This document shows, piece by piece, positions 50,872 to 59,447 of a stretch of 64,000 bases of DNA; position 1 is the stretch's first letter; every line of letters starts with the position of its first letter. The position numbers were made by a program, and so were the translations under genes. Source of the stretch: Streptomyces plumbidurans (GTDB lineage: Bacteria; Actinomycetota; Actinomycetes; Streptomycetales; Streptomycetaceae); assembly GCF_019857225.1 (NCBI RefSeq), contig NZ_JAFJSY010000031.1, forward strand, positions 1 to 64,000, written 5' to 3'. The notes beneath the pieces were generated by a model. The model was not told the DNA's origin. It did not search any database and saw only the letters and a list, made by a program, of their open reading frames with translations.

Positions 50872-51617
50872 CGGGTCTCCGCCCCCGCCTCGGCGAGCGT
50901 CGGCAGGTGCGGTTTGGTCGCGTAGGCCACGAAGCTCTTGCCGATCAGCGGGTTGAGCGCCTGCTCGGCGACCCGGGTGGCCAGCGGCTTCTTCATGATG
51001 TCCCAGACCAGCAGCTTGTGGTACGCCTTCACCGGCAGCGCCTGGTCGTTGTCGACGCCGAACGCGCACTTCAGCCACCAGTACGGCGAGTGCAGCGCGT
51101 GCGCGTGGTGGGTGCCGTAGGGCCTGAGTCCGGCCTCCCGGATCTTGGCGAGGAGTTCGTCCGCCCGGTAGATGCGGATGTGGCCGCCCTCGACCTCGTG
51201 GTAGGCGTCGGACAGCGCCCAGCAGACCTTCTCGGGGCCGTAGCGCGGGACGGTGATGGCGATGCGGCCGCCGGGCTTCAGCACCCGGACCATCTCGGCG
51301 AGCACGCCCTTGTCGTCGGGGATGTGCTCCATCACCTCGGAGATGATGACGACGTCGAAGGACTCGTCGGGGAACGGGAGTTGGAGGGCGTCTCCCTCCA
51401 TGGCCGTGGCGCTCGCGCCCTCGGGCGCCTCGCCGGCCTCCTTCATCGCCGCGAACCACTTGGCGACCTCGCGGATCTCCTCGCCGTTCTGGTCGAGCGC
51501 CACGACCTGCGCGCCGCGCCGGTAGCACTCGAAGGCGTGCCGGCCCGCCCCGCAGCCGAGGTCCAGGACGCGGTCGCCCGGGGCGAGCGGGAACCGGGAG
51601 AAGTCGACGGTCAGCAC
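50868..51617 (-). CDS. SAM-dependent methyltransferase (Methyltransf_11)
   Basis: 249 aa, GTG 51617 inside the end of the glycosyltransferase gene (7-bp overlap). Motif I VLDLGCGAGRHAFECYRRG, acidic ALDQN, and motif IV/post-I IISEVMEHIPDDKG, then LKPGGRIAITVP. Substrate probably the product of the coupled glycosyltransferase, for example a sugar lipid (inference). Confidence 0.9.
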   Translation of the reverse strand: MLTVDFSRFPLAPGDRVLDLGCGAGRHAFECYRRGAQVVALDQNGEEIREVAKWFAAMKEAGEAPEGASATAMEGDALQLPFPDESFDVVIISEVMEHIPDDKGVLAEMVRVLKPGGRIAITVPRYGPEKVCWALSDAYHEVEGGHIRIYRADELLAKIREAGLRPYGTHHAHALHSPYWWLKCAFGVDNDQALPVKAYHKLLVWDIMKKPLATRVAEQALNPLIGKSFVAYATKPHLPTLAEAGAETR

Positions 51618-53029
51618 GTGGCCCTGCTTTCGGGGTTGGATACGGCTAGTTCTTCCACGGCTGCCGCCTGGCCGGCCGCGGGGGTGTGCGGGGCGGCGGG
51701 GCGCGCGGGGGGCCGCCCGGCGGAGGCGGCCATGGCGTCGCGGTAGTGGCGCACCGTGCCCTCGGCGGCGCGGGCCCAGGTGAAGTGCTTCAGCACCCGC
51801 TCCCGCCCGGCGCGGCCCAGGCGCACCCTCAGTTCGGGGTTGCCCAGCAGGCGGTTGACGGCGGCGGCCAGCGCGCCCGGGTCGCCCGGGGGCACGGCGA
51901 GGCAGGTCTCGCCGTCGGGTCCCGCGACCTCCGGGATGGCCCCGCCGGTCGTCGCGACGAGCGGTGTGCCGGTGGCCATCGCCTCGGCCGCCGGGAGGGA
52001 GAAGCCCTCGTAGAGGGAGGGGACGCAGGCGACCTCCGCCGAGCGGACCAGGTCGACCAGTTCGGCGTCCGAGATGCCCTTGACGAACTCGACGGCGCCT
52101 TCGAGGCCGTAGCGCTCGATGGCCTGGGCGACGGGTCCCTCGGTGGGCCGCTTGCCGACGACGACGAGGTGGGCGTAGGCGTGCTCGGTGCGGACCTTCG
52201 CCAGCGCCTCGACGAGGAAGACCAGGCCCTTGAGCGGCACGTCCGCGCTGGAGGTCGTCACGATCCGGCCGGGCACGACAGGCACGGACGGGTCGGGCGA
52301 GAACAGTTGCGTGTCCGCGCCGATGTGCACCACGTGGATACGGTCCTCACGCACGCCGAGGTGGTCGACGATCTCGGCGCGGGAGGTGCCCGAGACGGTG
52401 AGCACGGAGGGCAGGCGGCGCGCGACACGCTTCTGCATGCGGGTGAAGGCGTACCAGCGGCGCTTGGACAGCTTCTGCTGCCACCCCTCGGCCGCGTCCA
52501 GCTCCAACTGGCGGTCCACGGTGATGGGGTGGTGGATCGTGGTGACGAGCGGGGCGCCGACGTCGCCCAACAGGCCGTAGCCCAGCGTCTGGTTGTCGTG
52601 CACGACGTCGAACTCGCCGCGCCGGGCGCGCAGATGGCGCCGTGCGCGCAGGGAGAAGGTCAGCGGTTCGGGGAAGCCGCCGGTCCACATCGTCGCGACC
52701 TCCAGCGCGTCGACCCAGTCGCGGTACTCCTCGCGCCCGGGGGTGCGGAAGGGGTCCGGCGAGCGGTAGAGGTCGAGGCTGGGCAGCTCGGTCAGGCTCA
52801 GACGGTGCGCGTAGTCCGCGCCCTCGTCGAGGACCGGGTAGGGCTGGGAGCCGATGACCTCGACGCGGTGGCCGAGGCGGGCCAGTTCACGCGAGAGATG
52901 CCGGACGTAGACGCCCTGGCCGCCGCAGAACGGGTTCCCTTTATAGGTGAGGAGCGCGATGTGGAGCGGTCGCTCGCCGTCCGCGGCGGGGTCCTCCCGG
53001 GGCCCCGCCTGACTGGCCTCAGCGGTCAC
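51611..53029 (-). CDS. GT4-family glycosyltransferase
   Basis: 472 aa, GTG 53029 with GAAGGGGG upstream. GT-B fold: N-terminal domain with YKGNPFCGGQGVYVRHLSRE, C-terminal nucleotide-sugar site with VVGKRPTEG and the GT4 motif SLYEGFSLPAAEAMATGTPL (E-X7-E). Retaining transferase, acceptor unknown. First gene of the three-gene operon; it starts 55 bp from the KstR-type site, with the operator in the shared divergent region. Confidence 0.92.
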   Translation of the reverse strand: MTAEASQAGPREDPAADGERPLHIALLTYKGNPFCGGQGVYVRHLSRELARLGHRVEVIGSQPYPVLDEGADYAHRLSLTELPSLDLYRSPDPFRTPGREEYRDWVDALEVATMWTGGFPEPLTFSLRARRHLRARRGEFDVVHDNQTLGYGLLGDVGAPLVTTIHHPITVDRQLELDAAEGWQQKLSKRRWYAFTRMQKRVARRLPSVLTVSGTSRAEIVDHLGVREDRIHVVHIGADTQLFSPDPSVPVVPGRIVTTSSADVPLKGLVFLVEALAKVRTEHAYAHLVVVGKRPTEGPVAQAIERYGLEGAVEFVKGISDAELVDLVRSAEVACVPSLYEGFSLPAAEAMATGTPLVATTGGAIPEVAGPDGETCLAVPPGDPGALAAAVNRLLGNPELRVRLGRAGRERVLKHFTWARAAEGTVRHYRDAMAASAGRPPARPAAPHTPAAGQAAAVEELAVSNPESRATC

Positions 53030-53083
53030 TCTGGGCCCCCTTCTGCATGCACTGTCCCGCGAGATTACGCCGGGACGCTAATC

Positions 53084-53097
53084 TAGAACAAGTTTCA
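53084..53097. promoter_or_regulatory. KstR-type operator TAGAACAAGTTTCA
   Basis: Exact TnnAACnnGTTnnA match between the glycosyltransferase operon and the KstR-like gene, consistent with autoregulation. Confidence 0.75.
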
Positions 53098-53266
53098 GAC
53101 TTGATCGTCCAGGAGGCTCTGAATCTACCGGGCGGTAGGGGCGCTGTGAGCAGTGGATCAGGTGATTCGCGCCACGGCGGAGCTGCTGCCATGCTCGGTC
53201 CGATCACCAGCCCTCACCGACCGTCACGGAACGGGACCCATGTCTGCGGAAGCCAAGGAGGCCAAG

Positions 53267-53881
53267 GTGGAAATGAATGCCTCGCAGCCGGCCTCCCCGC
53301 CCCTCACGGAGCGGCAGGAGGCGCGTCGCCGGCGCATCCTGCACGCGAGCGCGCAGCTGGCCAGCCGGGGCGGTTTCGACGCGGTGCAGATGCGTGAGGT
53401 CGCGGAGTCCTCGCAGGTGGCGCTGGGCACGCTGTACCGGTACTTCCCGTCCAAGATCCATCTGCTGGTCGCCACCATGCAGGACCAGCTGGAGCACATG
53501 CACGGCACGCTGCGCAAGAAACCGCCGACCGGCGACACGGCGGCCCAGCGGGTCGCGGAGACCCTGATGCGGGCCTTCCGCGCCCTGCAGCGCGAGCCGC
53601 ATCTGGCCGACGCGATGGTCCGCGCGCTCACCTTCGCCGACCGCAGCGTCTCGCCGGAGGTGGACCAGGTCTCCCGCCAGACCACGATGATCATCCTGGA
53701 CGCGGTGGGCCTGGAGAACCCCACCCCCGAGCAGCTGTCCGCCGTCCGTGTCATCGAGCACACCTGGCACTCCGCCCTGATCACCTGGCTGTCGGGCCGC
53801 GCCTCCATCGCCCAGGTCAAGATCGACATCGAGACGGTGTGCCGGCTGATCGACCTGACCGATCCCAGAGCGCCGGAGTGA
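53267..53881 (+). CDS. kstR: TetR-family regulator, KstR-like
   Basis: 204 aa from GTG 53267 (AGGAGG 5 nt upstream); ATG 53240 and ATG 53273 are alternatives. TetR helix-turn-helix with ARRRRILHASAQLASRGGFD, then VQMREVAESSQVALGTLYRY and FPSKIHLLVATM, closely matching mycobacterial KstR (VQMR.VA...VA.GTLYRYFPSK.HLLV). KstR represses cholesterol-catabolism genes until an acyl-CoA steroid intermediate binds. Four TnnAACnnGTTnnA sites in this window lie before genes of that type and before this gene, so local autoregulation and regulon control are likely. Confidence 0.88.
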   Translation: MEMNASQPASPPLTERQEARRRRILHASAQLASRGGFDAVQMREVAESSQVALGTLYRYFPSKIHLLVATMQDQLEHMHGTLRKKPPTGDTAAQRVAETLMRAFRALQREPHLADAMVRALTFADRSVSPEVDQVSRQTTMIILDAVGLENPTPEQLSAVRVIEHTWHSALITWLSGRASIAQVKIDIETVCRLIDLTDPRAPE

Positions 53882-53935
53882 CGCCTCGCTGAGGTCGTCT
53901 GGCGGGCCGGGCCGGTCGGACCGGAGAATGCCGGC

Positions 53936-54604
53936 ATGGCCGTCATTCACCACACCACCCTCAAGCCCACCAAACTCGAACTCCTCTCCGCATGGCTGCC
54001 CACCCGCTCCTGGTACCACGGCTCCGCCGAACCGGAGTTGGCCAAGGCCGGCGGATTCCGGCTGGACGATCCGGAGGGCGAGGTCGGGATCGAGTTCCTG
54101 GTCGCCAGGGAGGCGTCGGGGACCTATCTCGTACCGCTGACGTATCGCGGCGCCCCGCTCGACGGCGCCGAGCACGCGCTCGTCGGCACCATGGAGCACG
54201 GCGTGCTCGGCCCCCGCTGGGCCTACGACGGCTGCCACGACCCCCTGCTGACAAGGCAGTTGCTCGCCCTGATCGAGGGCCGCACCCCCGCGCACGCGCA
54301 GAGCGTCAGCGACACCCTCGACCACGAGGTCGTCCGCTCCTACACCGGCGAGGGCCCGATCGGCGCCCCGGGCGCCCCAGAGGACACCCAGGACAGCACC
54401 GAGTTCACCGTGCCGGGCGGCCTGATCCTGCGCCTGCACCGCGCACTGACACCGATACGGGACGAGGCCCCCGTGGACGAAACCCTCGTGGACGAGGCCC
54501 CCGTACCGGAGACCGTCGGCCATGTCTCCGGGGTGTGGGAGCAGTCCGACGGCAGTCGGGTGCGGGGGCTGATCGCCACCCTGCGAGCCGCACCGTACTC
54601 CTAG
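53936..54604 (+). CDS. Maltokinase N-terminal cap-like protein
   Basis: 222 aa, ATG 53936 with GGAGA upstream. The sequence IHHTTLKPTKLELLSAWLPT and GCHDPLLTRQLLALIEG are those of the maltokinase N-cap domain occurring here as a stand-alone protein (no kinase domain). In maltokinases the cap helps position maltose/ATP in the TreS-Mak-GlgE glycogen pathway; the function of isolated caps is unknown. It follows kstR by 54 bp and overlaps the convergent ferredoxin gene by 4 bp. Confidence 0.8.
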   Translation: MAVIHHTTLKPTKLELLSAWLPTRSWYHGSAEPELAKAGGFRLDDPEGEVGIEFLVAREASGTYLVPLTYRGAPLDGAEHALVGTMEHGVLGPRWAYDGCHDPLLTRQLLALIEGRTPAHAQSVSDTLDHEVVRSYTGEGPIGAPGAPEDTQDSTEFTVPGGLILRLHRALTPIRDEAPVDETLVDEAPVPETVGHVSGVWEQSDGSRVRGLIATLRAAPYS

Positions 54605-54843
54605 TCCTCCGGCGGGAACACCGGCTCCCCGCTGCCCAGCAGGGTGATCACGATGGCCTCCACCGGGCAGCTCTCCGCCGCGGCCAGGATGCGTTCGTTG
54701 GCGTCGGTCTCCGGTTCCACGGGGTGGGACTGCATGGCGGAGTCGAGGCGGAAGGCGCCCTCGGCGCGGTTGACGCACTGGGCCGAGCCGATGCAGACGG
54801 AGCGGTCGACCTCGATGTGCCAGCGGTCGCCCATGCCGCTCAC
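54601..54843 (-). CDS. Single-cluster ferredoxin, 3Fe-4S type
   Basis: 80 aa, GTG 54843 (GTGA overlap with the aldehyde dehydrogenase stop). Cluster ligands: first Cys of VCIGSAQCV, a second Cys in the same segment and SCPVEAI near the C-terminus: three ligands, so a 3Fe-4S ferredoxin of the type that feeds cytochromes P450 (steroid C26/C27 hydroxylation in mycobacteria). No P450 is in the window. Coupled with the aldehyde dehydrogenase. Confidence 0.92.
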   Translation of the reverse strand: MSGMGDRWHIEVDRSVCIGSAQCVNRAEGAFRLDSAMQSHPVEPETDANERILAAAESCPVEAIVITLLGSGEPVFPPED

Positions 54844-56297
54844 GCCTTCCAGCCGGCCGGCAGGTGGATCATCTTGTGCTCCAGGTACTCGCCGTACCCC
54901 TCAGGCCCGAACTCCCGCCCCAGACCTGAGTTCTTGTAGCCGCCGAAGGGGCCGAGCATGTCGAGGCTGAAGGTGTTGACCGAGTAGGTGCCGGTACGGA
55001 CCCTGCGCGCGACGTCGATGCCGTGCTCGACGTCCGCGGTCCACACGCTGCCGCTCAGCCCGTACTCCGAGTCGTTCGCGATCTTCACGGCGTCGGACTC
55101 GTCGCCGTAGGGGAGCAGGCAGATCACCGGTCCGAAGATCTCCTCCCGGGCGATCCGCATCGAGTTGTCGACATCGCCGAAGAGGGTCGGCTCGACGTAC
55201 CAGCCGCGGTCCAGGCCCGGCGGACGGCCGCCGCCGGTGAGGATCTTGGCGCCCTCCTCCTGGCCGATGCGGATGTAGTCGAGGTTGCGCTGCTGCTGGC
55301 GCCGGGCGACCAGCGGGCCGACCTGGGTGGCCGCGTCCAGCGGGTCCCCGACCACGAGGGCGCCCGCCGCGGCCGCGAAGGCCTCGGCGAACTCGTCGTA
55401 GCGCGAGCGCGGCAGCAGGATGCGCGTCTGGGCCACGCACGCCTGGCCGTTGTTCATCCAGGCGGCCGGGACGACGCCCGCGACCGTGCTCTCGACGTCC
55501 GCGTCCGGCAGGACGACCGCCGCCGACTTGCCGCCCAACTCCAGTGTCAGCCGCGTGAGATGGCGGGAGGCGACCTCCATCACGCGCCTGCCCGCCGCCA
55601 CCGATCCGGTGAAGGAGACCTTGTCGACGCCCGGGTGCCCGACCAGGTACTCGCTCACCTCGCGGTCGGCCGGCAGGATCGACAGCACCCCCTCGGGCAG
55701 CCCGGCCTCGCGGGTGATGTCGGCCAGGATGTACGCGTCCAGCGGCGACTCCGGGGACGGTTTGAGGATCACCGAGCAGCCGGTGAGCAGCGCGGGCGCG
55801 AGCTTGGCGGCGGCGACGAACTGCGGGACGTTCCAGGGCACCACGGCCGCCACGACCCCGACCGGCTCCCGGCGCACCATGATCTTGCCGAGCGCGCCGT
55901 CGCGGGTCTCCTCGTAGGTGAAGCCGCGGGCGACCGTGATCGCCGCGTCCCAGACCATCATCGCGCCGAGCGCCTGCGCGAGGACGCTCCAGGAGTACGG
56001 CGAACCGTTCTCGGAGGAGATCGTCCGCGCGATCTCCTCGTGCCGTACCGCGATCGCGTCCTTGATCCGGGTGACGACCTCGATCCGTTCGTCGAGCGAC
56101 GCCCGCGCCCAGGGCCCGTCGTCGAAGGCCCGGCGGGCGGTCTCGACGGCCCGGTCGACATCGGCCTTCGAGGCGTGCGGCACCCGCCCGAAGACCTCTT
56201 CGGTGTGCGGCGAGATCACCTCGATCACGTCCGTGCCGAGGGGATCGGTCAACTCCCCGCCGATGAACAGCTGTCCGTGTTCCACGAGTTCTGTCAT
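54840..56297 (-). CDS. NAD(P)-dependent aldehyde dehydrogenase
   Basis: 485 aa, ATG 56297 with GGGGAGG upstream. Catalytic Cys in MNNGQACVAQTRIL, Glu in LTLELGGKSAAVV, cofactor motif FTGSVAAG, and PWNVPQFV. The family includes enzymes that oxidise long-chain or steroid side-chain aldehydes. First gene of the minus-strand operon with the ferredoxin; upstream lies the GGAACTG palindrome (56346-56363) and the KstR-type site (56410). Confidence 0.93.
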   Translation of the reverse strand: MTELVEHGQLFIGGELTDPLGTDVIEVISPHTEEVFGRVPHASKADVDRAVETARRAFDDGPWARASLDERIEVVTRIKDAIAVRHEEIARTISSENGSPYSWSVLAQALGAMMVWDAAITVARGFTYEETRDGALGKIMVRREPVGVVAAVVPWNVPQFVAAAKLAPALLTGCSVILKPSPESPLDAYILADITREAGLPEGVLSILPADREVSEYLVGHPGVDKVSFTGSVAAGRRVMEVASRHLTRLTLELGGKSAAVVLPDADVESTVAGVVPAAWMNNGQACVAQTRILLPRSRYDEFAEAFAAAAGALVVGDPLDAATQVGPLVARRQQQRNLDYIRIGQEEGAKILTGGGRPPGLDRGWYVEPTLFGDVDNSMRIAREEIFGPVICLLPYGDESDAVKIANDSEYGLSGSVWTADVEHGIDVARRVRTGTYSVNTFSLDMLGPFGGYKNSGLGREFGPEGYGEYLEHKMIHLPAGWKA

Positions 56298-56345
56298 GAC
56301 CGACTGCCTCCCCGGCGAGTCTTCCCTGACGGTTCATCAGATACG

Positions 56346-56363
56346 GGAACTGATACCAGTTCC
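56346..56363. promoter_or_regulatory. Inverted repeat GGAACTG-N4-CAGTTCC
   Basis: Half-sites equal those of the nearby KstR-type site (GGAACTG), but with 4 nt between them, so the spacing differs from TnnAACnnGTTnnA. It lies between the ALDH start and that site. Confidence 0.55.
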
Positions 56364-56409
56364 ACTCGGAGGAGTCCACAGGCCCGCGATGGGTGACTTG
56401 GGCTCCCAT

Positions 56410-56423
56410 TGGAACTGGTTCTA
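56410..56423. promoter_or_regulatory. KstR-type operator TGGAACTGGTTCTA
   Basis: Exact TnnAACnnGTTnnA match in the divergent region between the ALDH-ferredoxin operon and the MBL-RidA operon, 36 nt before the MBL start. Confidence 0.7.
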
Positions 56424-56459
56424 GTTATAGTGACGGCAAGGCGGCGGACAGGGGAACCC

Positions 56460-57533
56460 ATGGCACAGGTCACCGACCACGGCGGAGGCGTACGGTCCGT
56501 CCGGGTCCCCATCCCGGACAACCCGCTCGGGCACACCCTCGTGTACGTCGTCGACACCGACCGCGGCCCGGTCCTGATCGACACCGGATGGGACGACCCC
56601 GACTCCTGGTCCGTGCTCACGGAGGGCCTGGCCGCCTGCGGTACGAACGCCGACGAGATCCACGGCGTGGTGATCACCCATCACCACCCCGACCACCACG
56701 GCCTGTCCGGCAGGGTGCGCGAGACCTCCGGCGCCTGGATCGCGATGCACGCGGCGGACACGGCGATCGTCCGGCGCACCCGCGACACCCGGCCCGGCCG
56801 CTGGTACGCGTACATGACCGCCAAACTCACCGCCGCCGGCGCCCCCGAGGAGCACATCGCGCCGCTGCGCACCCCCCGCCCGCGCACCGGCCTGCCCGGC
56901 CTCTCCCCCGCCCTGCCCGACCGCGAGATCGTCCCCGGCGAACTCCTCGACCTCCCCGGCCGCCGCCTGCGCGCGATCTGGACCCCGGGCCACACGCCCG
57001 GCCATGTCTGCCTCCACCTGGAGGAGCAGCACCCGAGTCAACTCGCGGGCAACGGGCGCCTGTTCTCCGGCGACCATCTGCTGCCCGAGATCACCCCGCA
57101 CATCGGCCTGTACGAGGACCCCGACGACGCGACGGTCACCGACCCCCTCGGCGACTACCTCGACTCCCTCGAACGCGTCGGCCGACTCGCCCCCGCCGAG
57201 GTGCTCCCCGCCCACCAGTACACCTTCCCCGACGCGGCCGCCCGCGTACGGGAGTTGCTCGACCACCACGAGACGCGCCTGACGGGCCTGCTCACCCTGC
57301 TCGCCGAACCGCTCACCCCCTGGCAGCTCGCCGAACGCATGGAGTGGAACCGCCCCTGGGTCCAAATCCCGTACGCGTCAAGGAACATCGCGGTCTCGGA
57401 GGCGGAGGCGCATCTGCGGCGGCTGGTGAAGCTGGGGCGGGCGGAGGCGGTGGCGGGGAGTGATCCGGTGACGTACGTGGCCGTTCAGCACGCGTCGGCG
57501 GAGGATCTTCCACAGCCGTCCGAGGATCTTTAA
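56460..57533 (+). CDS. MBL-fold metallo-hydrolase
   Basis: 357 aa, ATG 56460 with CAGGGGA upstream. Metal motif THHHPDHHG (about 73-81), then GHTPGHVCLH and GDHLLPEI, plus a C-terminal helical extension (about 270-357) with the LAERMEWNRPWVQIP stretch. Related to RNase Z/glyoxalase II-like thioesterases; in lipid degradation clusters such proteins are candidate CoA-thioester or lactone hydrolases. Followed by the SnoaL-RidA gene with 9 bp between. Confidence 0.85.
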   Translation: MAQVTDHGGGVRSVRVPIPDNPLGHTLVYVVDTDRGPVLIDTGWDDPDSWSVLTEGLAACGTNADEIHGVVITHHHPDHHGLSGRVRETSGAWIAMHAADTAIVRRTRDTRPGRWYAYMTAKLTAAGAPEEHIAPLRTPRPRTGLPGLSPALPDREIVPGELLDLPGRRLRAIWTPGHTPGHVCLHLEEQHPSQLAGNGRLFSGDHLLPEITPHIGLYEDPDDATVTDPLGDYLDSLERVGRLAPAEVLPAHQYTFPDAAARVRELLDHHETRLTGLLTLLAEPLTPWQLAERMEWNRPWVQIPYASRNIAVSEAEAHLRRLVKLGRAEAVAGSDPVTYVAVQHASAEDLPQPSEDL

Positions 57534-57542
57534 TGGACGTCC

Positions 57543-58388
57543 ATGGACACCCTTCTCGCCGAACGCGCCTGTGAACGACTGATCCTCGACTTCGTGCACC
57601 GCCTCGATCTGGGTGAACCCGCCTCCGTGGCGGAGCTGTTCACCGAGGACGGCGTCTGGGAATGGCCGGCTCCGGGGGACGGACGACGGTCCGAGGGGCG
57701 CGCGGCGCTCCGCGCGTACTTCGGTGCCCGCCCGGCGGACAAGCTCTCGCGCCGGGTCATGTCCAACATCCGCGTCACGGTGACATCCAAGGACACCGCC
57801 GAGGCCACCTCGTACTTCACGACGTACCGCGTCGAAGGCTGGTCCGGCGGCATGGTGCCGGCCGCTCCACCCGTCCAGGTCGGCCACTACGAGGACACCT
57901 TCCGCCGCGTCGACGGACAGTGGCTGCTCGCCTCCCGCATCCTGCGCCTGCCCTTCGGCGGCCCCACCCCGCGCCAGGGCCGCGGCGCCCACGAGGCCGT
58001 CCGTACCGACCGCGCCCCCTTCATCCCCTTCCCCGACGGCACCGAGCCCCCGCTCTCCCAGGGCGTGCGCACCGGCCCTCTCCTCCTCACCTCCGGCCAG
58101 GGCCCCCTGGACCCCGCGACCGGTGACATGCCGGCCGACTTCGCCGCCCAGGCGCTGCGGGTCCTCACCAATGTCGAGGCCGTGGTGGCGGCCGCGGGCG
58201 GCGACCGGCACTCCGTCGTCCGCTGCACCTGCTATCTGGCCGACCGCGCCCACTTCGCCGACTTCAACCGCGTCTACCGCGACTTCTTCGCCGACTGCTC
58301 GCCGCTGCCGGCCCGTACGACGGTGGTGGTGCGACCGGTACGCGAAGGGGTGCTGGTGGAGGTGGACGCGGTGGCCGTGCTGGGGTGA
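57543..58388 (+). CDS. SnoaL-like / RidA fusion protein
   Basis: 281 aa. Residues 1-150 form an NTF2/SnoaL_4-type cone (RLDLGEPASVAELFTEDGVW, YFTTYRVEG and GHYEDTFRRVDGQWLLASR); residues 155-281 are a RidA/YjgF domain (LLLTSGQGPLDPATGDMPA, NVEAVVAAAGGDRHSVVRCT, PARTTVVVRP with the conserved Arg). RidA proteins deaminate enamine/imine intermediates; the SnoaL half resembles small hydratase/isomerase folds. Joined, they may process one unstable intermediate. In the MBL operon under the KstR-type site. Confidence 0.88.
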   Translation: MDTLLAERACERLILDFVHRLDLGEPASVAELFTEDGVWEWPAPGDGRRSEGRAALRAYFGARPADKLSRRVMSNIRVTVTSKDTAEATSYFTTYRVEGWSGGMVPAAPPVQVGHYEDTFRRVDGQWLLASRILRLPFGGPTPRQGRGAHEAVRTDRAPFIPFPDGTEPPLSQGVRTGPLLLTSGQGPLDPATGDMPADFAAQALRVLTNVEAVVAAAGGDRHSVVRCTCYLADRAHFADFNRVYRDFFADCSPLPARTTVVVRPVREGVLVEVDAVAVLG

Positions 58389-58428
58389 CCGCCGCCGCCC
58401 CGGCTCGCACGGGCGCAGATGCCGTGGA

Positions 58429-59097
58429 TCACCGCCAGTACGACCTGACCAACTGCTCGGCGGCCCCGAGGAGTTCGACCTCCTCGCGGCTCATCATCAC
58501 ATCGGCCGCGCGCCGCCTCCGGGCCTCGGTCAGCCCGTGCTCGGTGAGTTGGGAGGGGTCGGCCAGCAGTACGTCGAGCAGTTCGCGGGCGGGACCGGCG
58601 ATCGGTCCGTCGCCGACGGCGACCTGGGCCAGGATGACGGCGGTCATGCCCCAGTCCAGGGCGGGGTCGCCCTCCTCGGTGTTGCTCCAGTCGATCACGC
58701 GCGGTCCGTCGGGCGTGAGCATCACGTTCTCCGGGTGGAGGTCCAGGTGCAGGATGCGGTGATCGGCCGAGGCCGAGCGGCGACCGGGGATGCCGTGCAA
58801 CTGCCGCAGCAGCCGGGCGAGCATCGCGCCGCCCTCGGCCGCACCGATCAGCCCGGCGCCGTACGCCTCCACCATCGTCGGCCCGGCCAGCCGCTCCATC
58901 ACGAGCTCCGTACGCGTCGACTCGGCGAGCCGGACCCGCGGTACGGGATAGCCGTGCGCCCGCACGTGCTCCATCACGGCGCCCTCGGCGACCGCGTCCC
59001 CCCACCCCTCGCGGTTGCGCCGCACCACCCACGCGCCGTCGATCGCGTACACGTCGTTGGCCCGCCCCGAAGCGAGCAGTCTCCCCCTGGTCGTCAT
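58429..59097 (-). CDS. Aminoglycoside-phosphotransferase-family kinase
   Basis: 222 aa, ATG 59097. Small kinase-like fold with ATP-site Gly-rich start RGRLLASGRANDVYAIDG, catalytic loop HLDLHPENVM (Asp base, Asn) and metal-binding IDWSNTEEGDPALDW. Substrate unknown. Antibiotic resistance should not be assumed, because many APH-fold members phosphorylate small metabolites such as homoserine or choline. Confidence 0.87.
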   Translation of the reverse strand: MTTRGRLLASGRANDVYAIDGAWVVRRNREGWGDAVAEGAVMEHVRAHGYPVPRVRLAESTRTELVMERLAGPTMVEAYGAGLIGAAEGGAMLARLLRQLHGIPGRRSASADHRILHLDLHPENVMLTPDGPRVIDWSNTEEGDPALDWGMTAVILAQVAVGDGPIAGPARELLDVLLADPSQLTEHGLTEARRRRAADVMMSREEVELLGAAEQLVRSYWR

Positions 59098-59217
59098 GGG
59101 CCCGAAGCTACCCGTGATGCCGCCCTGCCGCCCTCGCTCCTCCGGGTTCGGTCCGCCCGGGACTGCGGGCCGGTCACAGGCGGCCCGCAGGGCCTGCGCC
59201 GCGGCCCGGTACAGTGG

Positions 59218-59345
59218 CCAGGTCGTCATCACACCCGTTCGGGGGGAAGCCGGTGCAATTCCGGCGCTGACCCGCAACCGTGACAACCGTCCGTGAGAGG
59301 GCGGTCAGCCGGACTGCCCCGTACGGTCGTGACCGGCTCACGTGT
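59218..59345 (+). ncRNA. Cobalamin (adenosylcobalamin) riboswitch
   Basis: The conserved B12-box order is visible: AAGCCGGTGCAATTCCGGCG, CTGACCCGCAACCGT, then the second box GGTCAGCCGGACTGCCC at 59304-59320. It lies about 100 nt before the toroid gene and is expected to lower expression of the 59448-64000 operon when B12 is abundant. Confidence 0.93.
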
Positions 59346-59447
59346 GTCGGCAACCGGCCGGCGCACGGCACCGTCGAGGCATACGGAGCCGAGCCGCCCG
59401 GGGTGTCCCGTGCTGCCCGCTCCCGCAGGGAGAGGCACCCGCCGATC

